DNA of 13,540 bases from Steroidobacteraceae bacterium (GTDB taxonomy: Bacteria > Pseudomonadota > Gammaproteobacteria > Steroidobacterales > Steroidobacteraceae), in assembly GCA_013044085.1 (NCBI GenBank), contig JABEVI010000101.1, positions 1 through 13,540 of the forward strand, written 5' to 3'. This document shows, piece by piece, positions 1-8,348 of this stretch. Under the pieces are notes generated by a model. It saw only the letters and a list, made by a program, of their open reading frames with translations. It ran no database searches and was not told the origin of the DNA. The stretch's first letter is position 1. Every line of letters starts with the position of its first letter. A program made the position numbers and the translations under genes.

Positions 1-1445
1 GCGATGCTTGGCGCCACTTGGTCGAAGACCGGTTGCGGATAGACGCCGAGCCCGATGATCGCGAGGAGCAACACCGCCATCACCGCGAGATGTGACGCCC
101 CGAGATCGACCGGCGCCGCGCCGGCCCGCGCCGCCGCATAACCATGAAACGCGCGCTGTACGAGCAGCAGCGCATAGGCCGCACCAGCCACAAGCCCCCC
201 GGTCGCGATCACGGTGAAGACGACGCTAGCCTGGTAACTGCCCAGCAGAATCAGGAACTCGCCGATAAAATTGCCCAGCCCCGGCAGGCCAAGCGAGGCG
301 ATCGCGAAGATCATCGCGAACCCCGAAAGCCGCGGCAGCACACCCCACAGCCCACCCATCAGTCGCATGTTGCGGGTGTGGATCCGCTCTTGCAGCGCGC
401 CAACCAGGATAAACAGCGCCCCGGTGCTGACGCCATGCGCCAGCATCTGCATCACCACGCCGTCCAGCGCCAGCGTGTTCCAGGCAAACACGCCTAGCAG
501 GACGAATCCCATGTGGCTGATGCTGCTATAGGCGACCAGGCGCTTCATGTCGTTCTGCGCGAAGGCGAGCAATGCGCCATAGAGGATGCCAACGACCGCG
601 AGCGCCATCGCCACCGGCGCGAACATATGCGCCGCACCTGGAAAAAGTGGCACCACGAAACGCAATAGGCCATAGGCACCGGTCTTCAGCAGCACACCAG
701 CTAGCAGCACTGAACCCGCTGTGGGTGCCTCCGTATGCGCGTCTGGCAGCCAAGTGTGGAACGGGAAGACCGGCAGCTTGACCGCAAAGGCGATGAAGAA
801 GCCGAGCATCAGCAACAATGCCGTCGTCTGGCTCATCTTCGTTCCGAGCAGTGCGAAATAGTCGAAGGTGAGCTGCCCGGACTGGTGCCAGTGAATGAAG
901 ACCAGCCCGAGTATCGCGACTAGCATGAGGAGGCCGCTGCCCTGGGTGAAGATGAAGAACTTGATGGACGCATAGAACCGGTTCTCATGCCCCCACAGCG
1001 CGATCACGAAATACATCGGCACCAACATCAGTTCCCAGAAGAAGAAGAACAAGAACAGGTCGAGCGCCAGAAACACGCCGATCACGCCAGTCACGGTCCA
1101 GAGCAGGTTTGCGTGGAAAAACCCCACCCGATCAGTGATCTCGGTGCGCGAGATCACCACGGAGACGATGCCGAGTGCGATGGTAAGCAGGATCAGCACA
1201 AGGCTCAACCCATCGAGATCGAGTTCGAATGAGATGCCGAGCTGCGGAATCCACGGCAAGTCGAGCCGCGCAATCCATTGCGAACGCCCTGCGGCGGCCG
1301 GGCCAATCAGCGCCGCTGCAAGCAGCAGGTCGATCGCCAACGCCCCGACCGCGACCCGACGCGGCCATTCCGGCCCGCGCCAGCCCACAGCCCAGGCCAG
1401 CGCGCCGCCTACCCCCGGGATGAGTAAAAGCCAGAGCAAGATCAT
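1..1445 (-). CDS. nuoM: NADH-quinone oxidoreductase subunit M (3' end cut by window)
   Basis: Antiporter-like membrane subunit of complex I and one of the proposed proton channels in the membrane arm. About 481 codons are visible, read without a stop to the window edge. The family is usually near 500 residues, so only the last part is missing. Key residues are present: Glu138 in FFFFWELMLVPMYF (the essential transmembrane Glu, E144 in E. coli), Lys223 in AVKLPVFPFHTWLPDAH, and Lys254 in the following helix (VLLKTGAYGLLRF). FAQNDMKRLVAYSSISHMGF is the usual helix-loop signature, and the last residues (GVYPQPVFD) match the C-terminal end of the family. The ATG shares an ATGA with the nuoL stop, so translation is probably coupled. 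There is no strong Shine-Dalgarno. Identification is very secure. nuoN is expected immediately downstream, outside the window. Confidence 0.97.
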   Translation of the reverse strand, partial: MILLWLLLIPGVGGALAWAVGWRGPEWPRRVAVGALAIDLLLAAALIGPAAAGRSQWIARLDLPWIPQLGISFELDLDGLSLVLILLTIALGIVSVVISRTEITDRVGFFHANLLWTVTGVIGVFLALDLFLFFFFWELMLVPMYFVIALWGHENRFYASIKFFIFTQGSGLLMLVAILGLVFIHWHQSGQLTFDYFALLGTKMSQTTALLLMLGFFIAFAVKLPVFPFHTWLPDAHTEAPTAGSVLLAGVLLKTGAYGLLRFVVPLFPGAAHMFAPVAMALAVVGILYGALLAFAQNDMKRLVAYSSISHMGFVLLGVFAWNTLALDGVVMQMLAHGVSTGALFILVGALQERIHTRNMRLMGGLWGVLPRLSGFAMIFAIASLGLPGLGNFIGEFLILLGSYQASVVFTVIATGGLVAGAAYALLLVQRAFHGYAAARAGAAPVDLGASHLAVMAVLLLAIIGLGVYPQPVFDQVAPSI

Positions 1446-3298
1446 CGCAGCACCGCGATGGCAATGAGCAAAATTGAACCAACGGTAAGCCCCGCAGCAT
1501 AGAAACGCACTTGACCGTTCTGGGTCCGCGCCGCCGCGCGATGCAGCGCGCGGACGATCTGCACGACCCCGTCATAGGCCAGATCGACCACCTCATCGCG
1601 TCCCGCCCGCGCTGCGGCGAGCACTGGTTGCACCAGCGCACGGTCATAAAGTTGGTCGAAGCACGCGCCTTTATGCCAGAACCGCCATAGCGCGGTCTCG
1701 GCTGGCGGTCGCGAGGGGCGTAGATATAGCACCGCCGCGAGCCCGATGCCGAGCACCGAGGCAAGACTCGCGACCACCAGCAGCCCAATGCCCGGCGCCT
1801 CCGGTGTCGTCGGCAACACCGGGGCAAGTAGGTTCGACAGCAATGTCACATGGCCAAACGCCGGCGGTAGCTCGATCAGACCACCGAACACGGAAAGCGT
1901 CGAGAGCACGGCGAGTGGCACAACAACGCGCCAGCCATATCGCCCAGTAACCTCGGTGTGCGCCTCGCCGAAAAATGCAATGAAAACCGCGCGGAAAATA
2001 TAGAGCCCGGTGACGAAGGCACCGATCAACCCGGCCGCCCATAACACCCGTCCGCCGTTCCCGTCCGCCCAGGCGCCGGATAGGATCGCCTCCTTGCTGT
2101 AGAACCCGGCCGTCACAACGGGCAGAGCAGCCAGCGCCGCGCTGCCAATGAGGAAACCTAGGAAAGCCGCTGGCAGTCGCCGCGCAAGCCCACCCATCCG
2201 GAAAATATTCTGTTCGTGATGCAGACGCATCGTCATTGCCCCGGCCGAGAGGAACAGCAGCGCCTTGAAGCAGGCGTGGGTCATAAGATGAAACATCGCC
2301 GCCTGCCACGCGCCGACCCCGAGGGCGACGAACATGTAACCGATCTGGCTCATCGTCGAATAGGCAAGGATGCGCTTGATGTCGTTCTGCGCCAGTGCGC
2401 TGAAACCGGCGAGCAGCAGCGTCGCCCCGCCGATCACACCCACCGTGGCTTGTGCTGCTGGCGCAAGCTGAAAAAGCGCGTGGGTCCGCGCGATCAAGTA
2501 AACACCCGCGGTCACCATCGTCGCGGCATGGATGAGGGCGCTTACCGGCGTCGGGCCGGCCATCGCATCGGGCAGCCAAGTCTGCAACGGCAGCTGTGCG
2601 GACTTGCCGACCGCACCGCCTATCAACAGAAAGGCGACCAGCGTCGGCATTGCCCCGCCTGTATGCCACATCGCCGAAGCGTGTTGCATGGCCTGAGCAA
2701 TATTTAGCGTGCCGAGCCGTGTCGCGATCAGCAACAGCCCGATCATGAAGGCGGTGTCGCCGATGCGGGTGACGATGAACGCCTTACGCGCCGCGAGACC
2801 GTTCGCCGGGTCGCGCCACCAGAATCCGATCAGCAGATAGGAACAGAGCCCAACCCCTTCCCACCCTGCGAACAATGCGAGGAAATCGTCCGCCAGCACC
2901 AGCAGCAGCATCGCTGCGACGAACAGGTTGAGATAGGCAAAATACCGGCCATAGCCTTCCTCGCCGGCCATGAACTCAGTCGAGAACAGATGGATGAAGA
3001 ACCCGACGCCGCTCGTCACCAGGATCATCACCAGCGAGAGCGGGTCGAGCCGCAGCGCAATCTCGGGTGCCAATCCGCCGACATCGAACCAGCGCCACAG
3101 CACCTGCCGGTACGCGTCGCCGACTGGCGGGCTGAGCATGAAACCGGCCGCGATGCTGAAGGCGATGAGCGCCGCGATCCCGACCGAAAGAGTGCCGATC
3201 GCCGCTTCCGCCCGCGCCGAGAGCCGCCCCGCCCCCAGCATTAAGATCGCCGCACCGAGCAGCGGCAGACCGGGCACAAGGAAGAGGAGTTCGCGCAT
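1442..3298 (-). CDS. nuoL: NADH-quinone oxidoreductase subunit L
   Basis: Distal antiporter-like subunit of complex I, 618 residues (E. coli 613), a polytopic inner-membrane protein. The Proton_antipo_N region is followed by the main channel domain. Visible key residues are Glu147 in FAGWEGVGLCSYLLIGFWW, Lys232 in GAVGKSAQLPLQTWLPDAM, His257 in ALIHAATMVTAGVYLIAR, His337/His341 and Lys345 in FHLMTHACFKALLF, and Lys402 in TAGFYSKEAIL. The C-terminal ~100 residues fit the long amphipathic lateral helix and final anchor helix typical of NuoL. The start lies 3 bases after the nuoK stop, with AAGGGA in the end of nuoK as a possible ribosome site. The stop overlaps the nuoM start as ATGA. Length, motifs and position all agree, and nothing unusual was seen. 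Confidence 0.98.
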   Translation of the reverse strand: MRELLFLVPGLPLLGAAILMLGAGRLSARAEAAIGTLSVGIAALIAFSIAAGFMLSPPVGDAYRQVLWRWFDVGGLAPEIALRLDPLSLVMILVTSGVGFFIHLFSTEFMAGEEGYGRYFAYLNLFVAAMLLLVLADDFLALFAGWEGVGLCSYLLIGFWWRDPANGLAARKAFIVTRIGDTAFMIGLLLIATRLGTLNIAQAMQHASAMWHTGGAMPTLVAFLLIGGAVGKSAQLPLQTWLPDAMAGPTPVSALIHAATMVTAGVYLIARTHALFQLAPAAQATVGVIGGATLLLAGFSALAQNDIKRILAYSTMSQIGYMFVALGVGAWQAAMFHLMTHACFKALLFLSAGAMTMRLHHEQNIFRMGGLARRLPAAFLGFLIGSAALAALPVVTAGFYSKEAILSGAWADGNGGRVLWAAGLIGAFVTGLYIFRAVFIAFFGEAHTEVTGRYGWRVVVPLAVLSTLSVFGGLIELPPAFGHVTLLSNLLAPVLPTTPEAPGIGLLVVASLASVLGIGLAAVLYLRPSRPPAETALWRFWHKGACFDQLYDRALVQPVLAAARAGRDEVVDLAYDGVVQIVRALHRAAARTQNGQVRFYAAGLTVGSILLIAIAVLR

Positions 3299-3301
3299 CG
3301 C

Positions 3302-3610
3302 CTATCCCTTCAGCCGGTTGCTGGCATCGGCGTCTAGGTTGGCGATCCGCCGCTGCGTCAGCAGGATCAGCGCCAACCCAACGGAAACCTCGGTCGCCGC
3401 GAGCGTCAGGATCAGGATGAACATGACCTGCCCGTCCACCGCCCCCCATCGCGCCCCAGCGACGATGAAGGCGACCCCCGCCGCGTTCAGCATCACCTCA
3501 AGCGACATCAGGATGAACAGCAGATTGCGCCGCACCAGCACGCCCGCGAGCCCGAGCGCGAACAAGATCGCGGCGAGCAGGAGACCCTGGTCGAGCGGCA
3601 CCGTTGCCAT
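3302..3610 (-). CDS. nuoK: NADH-quinone oxidoreductase subunit K
   Basis: Small three-helix membrane subunit of complex I (MrpC-like), 102 residues (E. coli 100). Both buried glutamates needed for proton transfer are present: Glu38 in LMSLEVMLNAAG and Glu74 in LAATEVSVGLALI. Hydrophobic segments span about residues 8-26, 31-51 and 61-85, with the basic pair RR at 27-28 between the first two. The gene starts 3 bases after the nuoJ stop, and GGAG in the end of nuoJ gives a ribosome site about 6 bases before the ATG. The nuoJ/K and nuoK/L junctions share the same nine bases, TAGGCGATG (stop, GCG, start). Family assignment is secure from motif, size and position. Confidence 0.97.
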   Translation of the reverse strand: MATVPLDQGLLLAAILFALGLAGVLVRRNLLFILMSLEVMLNAAGVAFIVAGARWGAVDGQVMFILILTLAATEVSVGLALILLTQRRIANLDADASNRLKG

Positions 3611-3613
3611 CGC

Positions 3614-4114
3614 CTACTCCGCCCTCATGATCGAGCGACCCAGATGGAACGAGGCAACCAGCCCCGCCAACAGCAGGAATGATGCGATCTCGACCGCGAG
3701 CATATAAGGTCCGACCAGCCCGAGTCCGACTTGCCGCGCGCTGACCACCACGCCCGCCGGCCGTGCGATCCCACCGTTCACCGCGACCGCACCAAGTTCG
3801 ATCGCCAACAGAAGCGCAAGCGTTGAGGGCCCGATCCAAGTCGACGGTTGGAGCCAGATCCGTTCCTGCGCCGCCGCCGCCTCGCCGATATTCAGCATCA
3901 TGATAACGAACACGAACAGCACCATGATGGCACCAGCGTAGATGATGACCTCCAGCGCCGCTGCGAAGGGCGCGCCGAGCACAAAGAATACCAGCGATAC
4001 CGCGAGCAGCGACACTGTAAGGTAGAGTAGTGCGTGCACGGCAGAAGCGCGGGTCAGCATCATGACTGTCGCAACCACTGCGATGATCGCCGAAAGGTCG
4101 AATGTGAGGTTCAT
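3614..4114 (-). CDS. nuoJ: NADH-quinone oxidoreductase subunit J
   Basis: Membrane subunit of complex I (ND6 homologue) next to NuoK, NuoA and NuoH, contributing to the link between quinone reduction and proton movement. It has 166 residues (E. coli 184, a variable family), with about five hydrophobic helices. The signature is Glu55-Tyr59 in the run LEVIIYAGAIMVLFVFVIMM, the conserved third helix with its pi-bulge region. The start ATG lies 28 bases after the nuoI stop, the largest gap inside the operon. The ribosome site is only weakly purine-rich (AGAGAG about 4 bases upstream). The C-terminus is short compared with E. coli but ends plausibly in a basic tail (LGRSIMRAE). Identification rests on the ND6-like motif and the strict gene order. 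Confidence 0.96.
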   Translation of the reverse strand: MNLTFDLSAIIAVVATVMMLTRASAVHALLYLTVSLLAVSLVFFVLGAPFAAALEVIIYAGAIMVLFVFVIMMLNIGEAAAAQERIWLQPSTWIGPSTLALLLAIELGAVAVNGGIARPAGVVVSARQVGLGLVGPYMLAVEIASFLLLAGLVASFHLGRSIMRAE

Positions 4115-4142
4115 GACGCTCTCTGACCCCCGTTCTTGGCGT

Positions 4143-4655
4143 TCATGGCAACAGGCTGCGGGTGTCGATGGGTTTGCGCTCGCGCTCTGCCTCGCCCTTG
4201 TCCTTGCCTGGAATCGCGGCGCCGGAGACGCGGTAGAAATTATAGTCTGGATATTTTCCGGTGCCGCTGATCAGCAGGTCCTCCTTCTCATAAACAAGGT
4301 TGCGGCGGTCATATTCGCTCATCTCGAAATCAGGCGTTAGCTGGATCGCATAGGTTGGGCACGCCTCCTCACAAAACCCGCAAAAGATGCAGCGCGAGAA
4401 GTTGATGCGAAAGAATTCCGGATACCAGCGCCCCTCAATTTCGGCCTTCTGCAGGCTGATGCAGTCGACGGGGCAAGCGACGGCGCAGAGATAACAGGAA
4501 ACGCAGCGCTCCTCGCCGTCGGGATCGCGCGTGAGCACGATCCGCCCGCGATAGCGTGGCGCGAGATAGGGCATCTCCTCTGGATAGGCGACCGTGACGT
4601 TGCGTTGGAATAGATGCAGGAAAGTTCCCCATAAGGTCACTAACACGCTCAGCAT
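4143..4655 (-). CDS. nuoI: NADH-quinone oxidoreductase subunit I, two [4Fe-4S] ferredoxin domain
   Basis: Peripheral-arm subunit holding clusters N6a and N6b, which pass electrons from NuoG towards N2 in NuoB. It has 170 residues (E. coli 180). Two classical 4Fe-4S motifs are seen: Cys51-x2-Cys54-x2-Cys57-x3-Cys61, with a further cysteine at 65, and Cys89-x2-Cys92-x2-Cys95-x3-Cys99. The stretches around them (RWYPEFFRINFSRCIFCG, YEKEDLLISGTGKYPDYNFY, C-terminal KPIDTRSLLP) are very close to the E. coli protein. Residues 1-20 form the N-terminal amphipathic helix that meets the membrane arm. A strong GAGGAGG Shine-Dalgarno at 4661-4667, 5 bases before the ATG, fixes the start. It lies 13 bases after nuoH. 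Confidence 0.98.
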   Translation of the reverse strand: MLSVLVTLWGTFLHLFQRNVTVAYPEEMPYLAPRYRGRIVLTRDPDGEERCVSCYLCAVACPVDCISLQKAEIEGRWYPEFFRINFSRCIFCGFCEEACPTYAIQLTPDFEMSEYDRRNLVYEKEDLLISGTGKYPDYNFYRVSGAAIPGKDKGEAERERKPIDTRSLLP

Positions 4656-4668
4656 GATCGCCTCCTCG

Positions 4669-5640
4669 TCATATCGATGTCGCTGCCAGCATCACCGCGC
4701 CGGTGGCCAGGATGTTGAGCAGTGTCAGTGGCAACATCAGCTTCCAGCCGAAGCTCATGAATTGGTCGTAGCGCGGTCGTGGTAGGGCGGCACGCAGCAG
4801 GATGAAGAAAGCGACGAGAAACCCCGTCTTGATCCCGAACCACAGAACCGGCGGCAGCACCGGCCCGTACCAGCCGCCGAGGAACAGCACCGTCGTCATC
4901 GCCGAAACCACGATGATGCCAATATATTCGCCCAGGAAGAACATCCCGAACTTCATGCCCGAATATTCCGTGTGAAAGCCTGCGCCGAGTTCGTTCTCGC
5001 CCTCGGGCAGATCAAACGGCAGACGGTGTGTCTCGGCGATGCCACCGATGAAGAAGACCACAAAGCCCAGGAACTGCGGCACGACATACCACATATGCTG
5101 CTGCCCGCGGACGATCTCCAGCAGGTTGAACGACCCTGCGAGCATCACCACCCCCACCACCGAGAGGCCCATGAACACCTCATAGCTGACCATCTGTGCC
5201 GCTGCGCGCATCCCACCCAGCAGCGAGAATTTGTTGTTGGACGCCCAGCCCGCCAGCACCACCGAATAGACACCGAGCCCGCTCATCGCTAAAAAAAATA
5301 ACAGCCCGATATTGAGGTCAGCGATAATGCCGATCGCCGGTGTCGCGGGCACCACCGCCACAGCCAGCATCACCGTGACCATCGCAATTGCTGGAGCGAG
5401 CACAAACACCACCGGGTCGGCGAAGGGTGGAATCCAGTCCTGCTTAAACAGCAGCTTGATCCCGTCGGCGACGACTTGAAGCACGCCAAATGGCCCCGCG
5501 CGGTTGGGGCCTGGGCGATCCTGCCAGACGCCGAGCAACCGCCGCTCGATCCAGGTGAGCAATGCCGCCGCCGCCATCAACACGGCAAGCCCCAGCACGA
5601 TATTGAGCAACCCGGCGACAATTGCACCCTCCGCGCTCAT
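4669..5640 (-). CDS. nuoH: NADH-quinone oxidoreductase subunit H
   Basis: ND1-type membrane subunit that forms most of the quinone-entry chamber and joins the membrane arm to the NuoB/D/I module. It has 323 residues (E. coli 325) and about eight hydrophobic helices. Conserved features include TWIERRLLGVWQDRPGPNR (residues 29-47), Glu157 in QMVSYEVFMGLSVVG, and the charged loop RLPFDLPEGENELGAGFHTE followed by YSGMKFGMFFLGEYIGI (about 206-242), diagnostic of NuoH. The ATG at 5640 is chosen over an in-frame upstream ATG at 5676 because it shares an ATGA with the nuoG stop, matches the family N-terminus, and has GAGG 7 bases before it. The upstream candidate would overlap nuoG by 40 bases. Confidence 0.98.
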   Translation of the reverse strand: MSAEGAIVAGLLNIVLGLAVLMAAAALLTWIERRLLGVWQDRPGPNRAGPFGVLQVVADGIKLLFKQDWIPPFADPVVFVLAPAIAMVTVMLAVAVVPATPAIGIIADLNIGLLFFLAMSGLGVYSVVLAGWASNNKFSLLGGMRAAAQMVSYEVFMGLSVVGVVMLAGSFNLLEIVRGQQHMWYVVPQFLGFVVFFIGGIAETHRLPFDLPEGENELGAGFHTEYSGMKFGMFFLGEYIGIIVVSAMTTVLFLGGWYGPVLPPVLWFGIKTGFLVAFFILLRAALPRPRYDQFMSFGWKLMLPLTLLNILATGAVMLAATSI

Positions 5641-8348
5641 AACGCGACCTCGCTCGCAGCGGCGATCCGGATCCAACTCGGCAGCGCATAGGCCATTGCC
5701 GCAAGTCCGCTGACTCCCGCAACGCCGCGCGGTAATTCGGCTCGGATCTCGAGGGGCAGAAGCACAATCTCGCCATCAATTTCACATGCGATTACGCGGC
5801 CCGCCGCCGCACCGAGCCGTGCGGCATCCGCCGCGTTGAGGGCGATTGCAGCCGGCGTCATCCGCGCGCGGATCGGCGCCGCCCGCGCGCTCTGCTCCTC
5901 ATCGCCGAACACCCGCGGCAGCATCACAGCGTGCCACATATCCTCGCGCGGCGCGAAAGCCTCGGGAATCGCGGTGTGCCAATCCGGCGCCGCACCATCC
6001 CGCACCTCCAGCAGCCGCACACCCGGATCGCCGCCGGTGAGCGGACCCTCGATCTCCGCCTGGAAACGATGGAGGGACTGGTTTGAGTTCCATCCTGGCG
6101 CCCGCAGCAAGGGCAGCAGCGCCGGCGGCGGTTTGCCCTGATAGCCTTCCATCGTGGCGCTGAACGGTGAATCCGCACTAACCGGCGGTTTCGGCTCGCG
6201 AATGTCGTGCGCCGCGTCCATCGCTGTGCGACCGGAGAAGCGGTGCGGCTCGCTCGCGATCCGCAACCCTTTGATACGGAATCCCTCCGGCGGCGCCACG
6301 TCCGGCACGGCGGCGAACCGAGGTACGGTGCGCGCGATCTCGGCAAGCACGTTATCCTCGGTGTCCCAGCCGGAAAAATTCGTCCGCCCCGCCGCGCGCC
6401 CGGCAGCGGCCAGCCATCGCCATGCCTCGCGCCCCTCACCAGCGGTAACAATGGGCGGATAAAAACGCTGCGCCCGCCCCTCCGCATTCACCAGCGTCCC
6501 GCTCGCCTCGGCGAAGCTCGCCGCCGGTAGTACCAACTCGGCGCGCCGCGTGGTCGCCCCCTCGCTGTGATCGAGCACGACGAGCCGTGCGCCCGCCAGT
6601 GCAGCATCCAACCTCGCGCCCGGCACGCAGCGCCCGATATCGGTCTCCAATGTGATAACCAGCGCTGCCCGCGCGGCGAGGGCGGTCTCTAGGCTGCGGT
6701 CATCAGCCTCGGCCATCAGCGCAAGCCCGAGGCTGTTGCATTCCGGAACATTGAGCATCAGCCCGACGTTTCGACCCTGCCCGCGCAGAGCAACGGCGAC
6801 GTTCACGGCCGCACGGATCACGCTTTCCTCACCCGCCTCAACGCCGGAGACCACGAGCGGACGCTCTGCCGCGAGCAGCGCCTGCGCGATCGTCGCTGCC
6901 AGTGCGTCGAGTTCTGGTGCCAGGTCCGCGACGGCGGGTGCCGTCGGGTCGATGCGGGCGGCGACAGCGAAACCTAGCCGCGCAATATCCACCGGCGCCG
7001 CCCGCAGCTGGCCTTGCGCAATGTCATCCAGACGGGTCGCGGCGGGTGTGGCAATGAATAATGGGCTACGCGTTTCCCCGGCGAAGTTCCGCACAGCCAA
7101 ATCGTGCCACGCCGGAATCCGTGCGGAAGCCGCCATTGCCGCGCCGGCGGCACGCACCGTCTGTCGGACGGCGAGTGCCGCGCGCGGCGCCGCGTTCGGC
7201 AGGTCTGAGCCGAGCAACAGCACCGCATCCGCATGCTCAGCCTCGCGCAGCGAGGCCACGTGCACCGCCCCGGACGCCAAACTATCCGCGACCAAGCGCA
7301 GCAGAGCAGCCTCCCGCGCAGCGACGCCTGGATAGAAATGCGCCGCCCCAACTAACGTGCGCAGCGCGAAATTCGATTCGAGCGAAGCGCGCGGCGAGCC
7401 GATGCCCACCACCATCGCGGCCCCGCGTAGCATCTCGGCGAAACGCGCGACCGCCGCCTCGCGCTCCACTTCTACCCGCTCGCCGTCGGTCCCGCGCACC
7501 GTCGCCACGCGCACCCGCTCCGACGCGTTGACGAAGCCATAGCCAAAACGCCCCCGATCGCACAGGAAATGCCCATTCACCGCATTGCTGTAGCGGTTAA
7601 CAACGCGCCGCAATTGGCCCGCCCGCTCATTCGCGATCGTGTTGCAACCTACGCCGCAATGCGCGCAGATCGAGGGGGCGCCCCGCATGTCCCATTTCCG
7701 CGCGTAATGCGCCGAGAACGGTTTGTCGGTGAACACCCCGGTTGGGCAGACTTCGACGAGATTGCCGCTGAACTCGCTCTCCAGCGTCCCATCATCATGC
7801 CGACCGAAATAGACGTGATCATGCGCGCCGAATACGTCGAGATCGCGTCCCCCGGCGTAATCGCGATAGAACCGCACGCAGCGATAGCAAGCGATGCAGC
7901 GGTTCATCTCGTGTTTGATGAACGGGCCGAGATCCTGGTTGCGGTGAGTGCGCTTGGTGAAGCGGTACCGCCGATAGGCATGACCTGTCATCACCGTCAT
8001 GTCCTGCAAGTGGCACTCCCCGCCCTCCTCGCAGACCGGGCAATCATGCGGGTGGTTGACCATTAGCCACTCGATGATCCCGGCGCGGAACGCCGCCGTC
8101 GCGGGATCGGTGATCGAGAACCGCGCGCCCTCGGCAATCGGCGTCATACAGGCCATCACCAGTCGGCCGGTGGTATCCTCCACGCCGTCATACTGGCGAA
8201 CGGCGCATTGCCGACATGCGCCGACCGAGCCGAGCGCGGGGTGCCAACAGAAATACGGCAGATCCAGCCCCGCGCCGAGGCAGGCTTGGAGCAGGTTCTC
8301 ACCTGCCTTGGCCGTCAGCACGCGTCCGTCGACGATGAAATTGGTCAT
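5637..8348 (-). CDS. nuoG: NADH-quinone oxidoreductase subunit G, iron-sulfur protein
   Basis: Largest subunit of the NADH-dehydrogenase arm, 903 residues (E. coli 908). An N-terminal 2Fe-2S ferredoxin domain carries N1b (Cys34, Cys45, Cys48, Cys67). It is followed by the His-Cys3 site of N5 (His99, Cys103, Cys106, Cys112) and the 4Fe-4S site N4, whose ligands are Cys151, Cys154, Cys157 and Cys201. A fourth set, Cys228, Cys231, Cys235 and Cys263, holds the off-path cluster N7, which is absent from mitochondrial enzymes but found in E. coli-type and some other bacterial enzymes. From about residue 221 the rest is a molybdopterin-oxidoreductase-like fold that no longer binds a cofactor in this family. 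GGAGGG 6 bases before the ATG supports the start, which overlaps the nuoF stop as ATGA. The C-terminal half is alanine- and arginine-rich and less conserved, as usual. Confidence 0.98.
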   Translation of the reverse strand: MTNFIVDGRVLTAKAGENLLQACLGAGLDLPYFCWHPALGSVGACRQCAVRQYDGVEDTTGRLVMACMTPIAEGARFSITDPATAAFRAGIIEWLMVNHPHDCPVCEEGGECHLQDMTVMTGHAYRRYRFTKRTHRNQDLGPFIKHEMNRCIACYRCVRFYRDYAGGRDLDVFGAHDHVYFGRHDDGTLESEFSGNLVEVCPTGVFTDKPFSAHYARKWDMRGAPSICAHCGVGCNTIANERAGQLRRVVNRYSNAVNGHFLCDRGRFGYGFVNASERVRVATVRGTDGERVEVEREAAVARFAEMLRGAAMVVGIGSPRASLESNFALRTLVGAAHFYPGVAAREAALLRLVADSLASGAVHVASLREAEHADAVLLLGSDLPNAAPRAALAVRQTVRAAGAAMAASARIPAWHDLAVRNFAGETRSPLFIATPAATRLDDIAQGQLRAAPVDIARLGFAVAARIDPTAPAVADLAPELDALAATIAQALLAAERPLVVSGVEAGEESVIRAAVNVAVALRGQGRNVGLMLNVPECNSLGLALMAEADDRSLETALAARAALVITLETDIGRCVPGARLDAALAGARLVVLDHSEGATTRRAELVLPAASFAEASGTLVNAEGRAQRFYPPIVTAGEGREAWRWLAAAGRAAGRTNFSGWDTEDNVLAEIARTVPRFAAVPDVAPPEGFRIKGLRIASEPHRFSGRTAMDAAHDIREPKPPVSADSPFSATMEGYQGKPPPALLPLLRAPGWNSNQSLHRFQAEIEGPLTGGDPGVRLLEVRDGAAPDWHTAIPEAFAPREDMWHAVMLPRVFGDEEQSARAAPIRARMTPAAIALNAADAARLGAAAGRVIACEIDGEIVLLPLEIRAELPRGVAGVSGLAAMAYALPSWIRIAAASEVAL

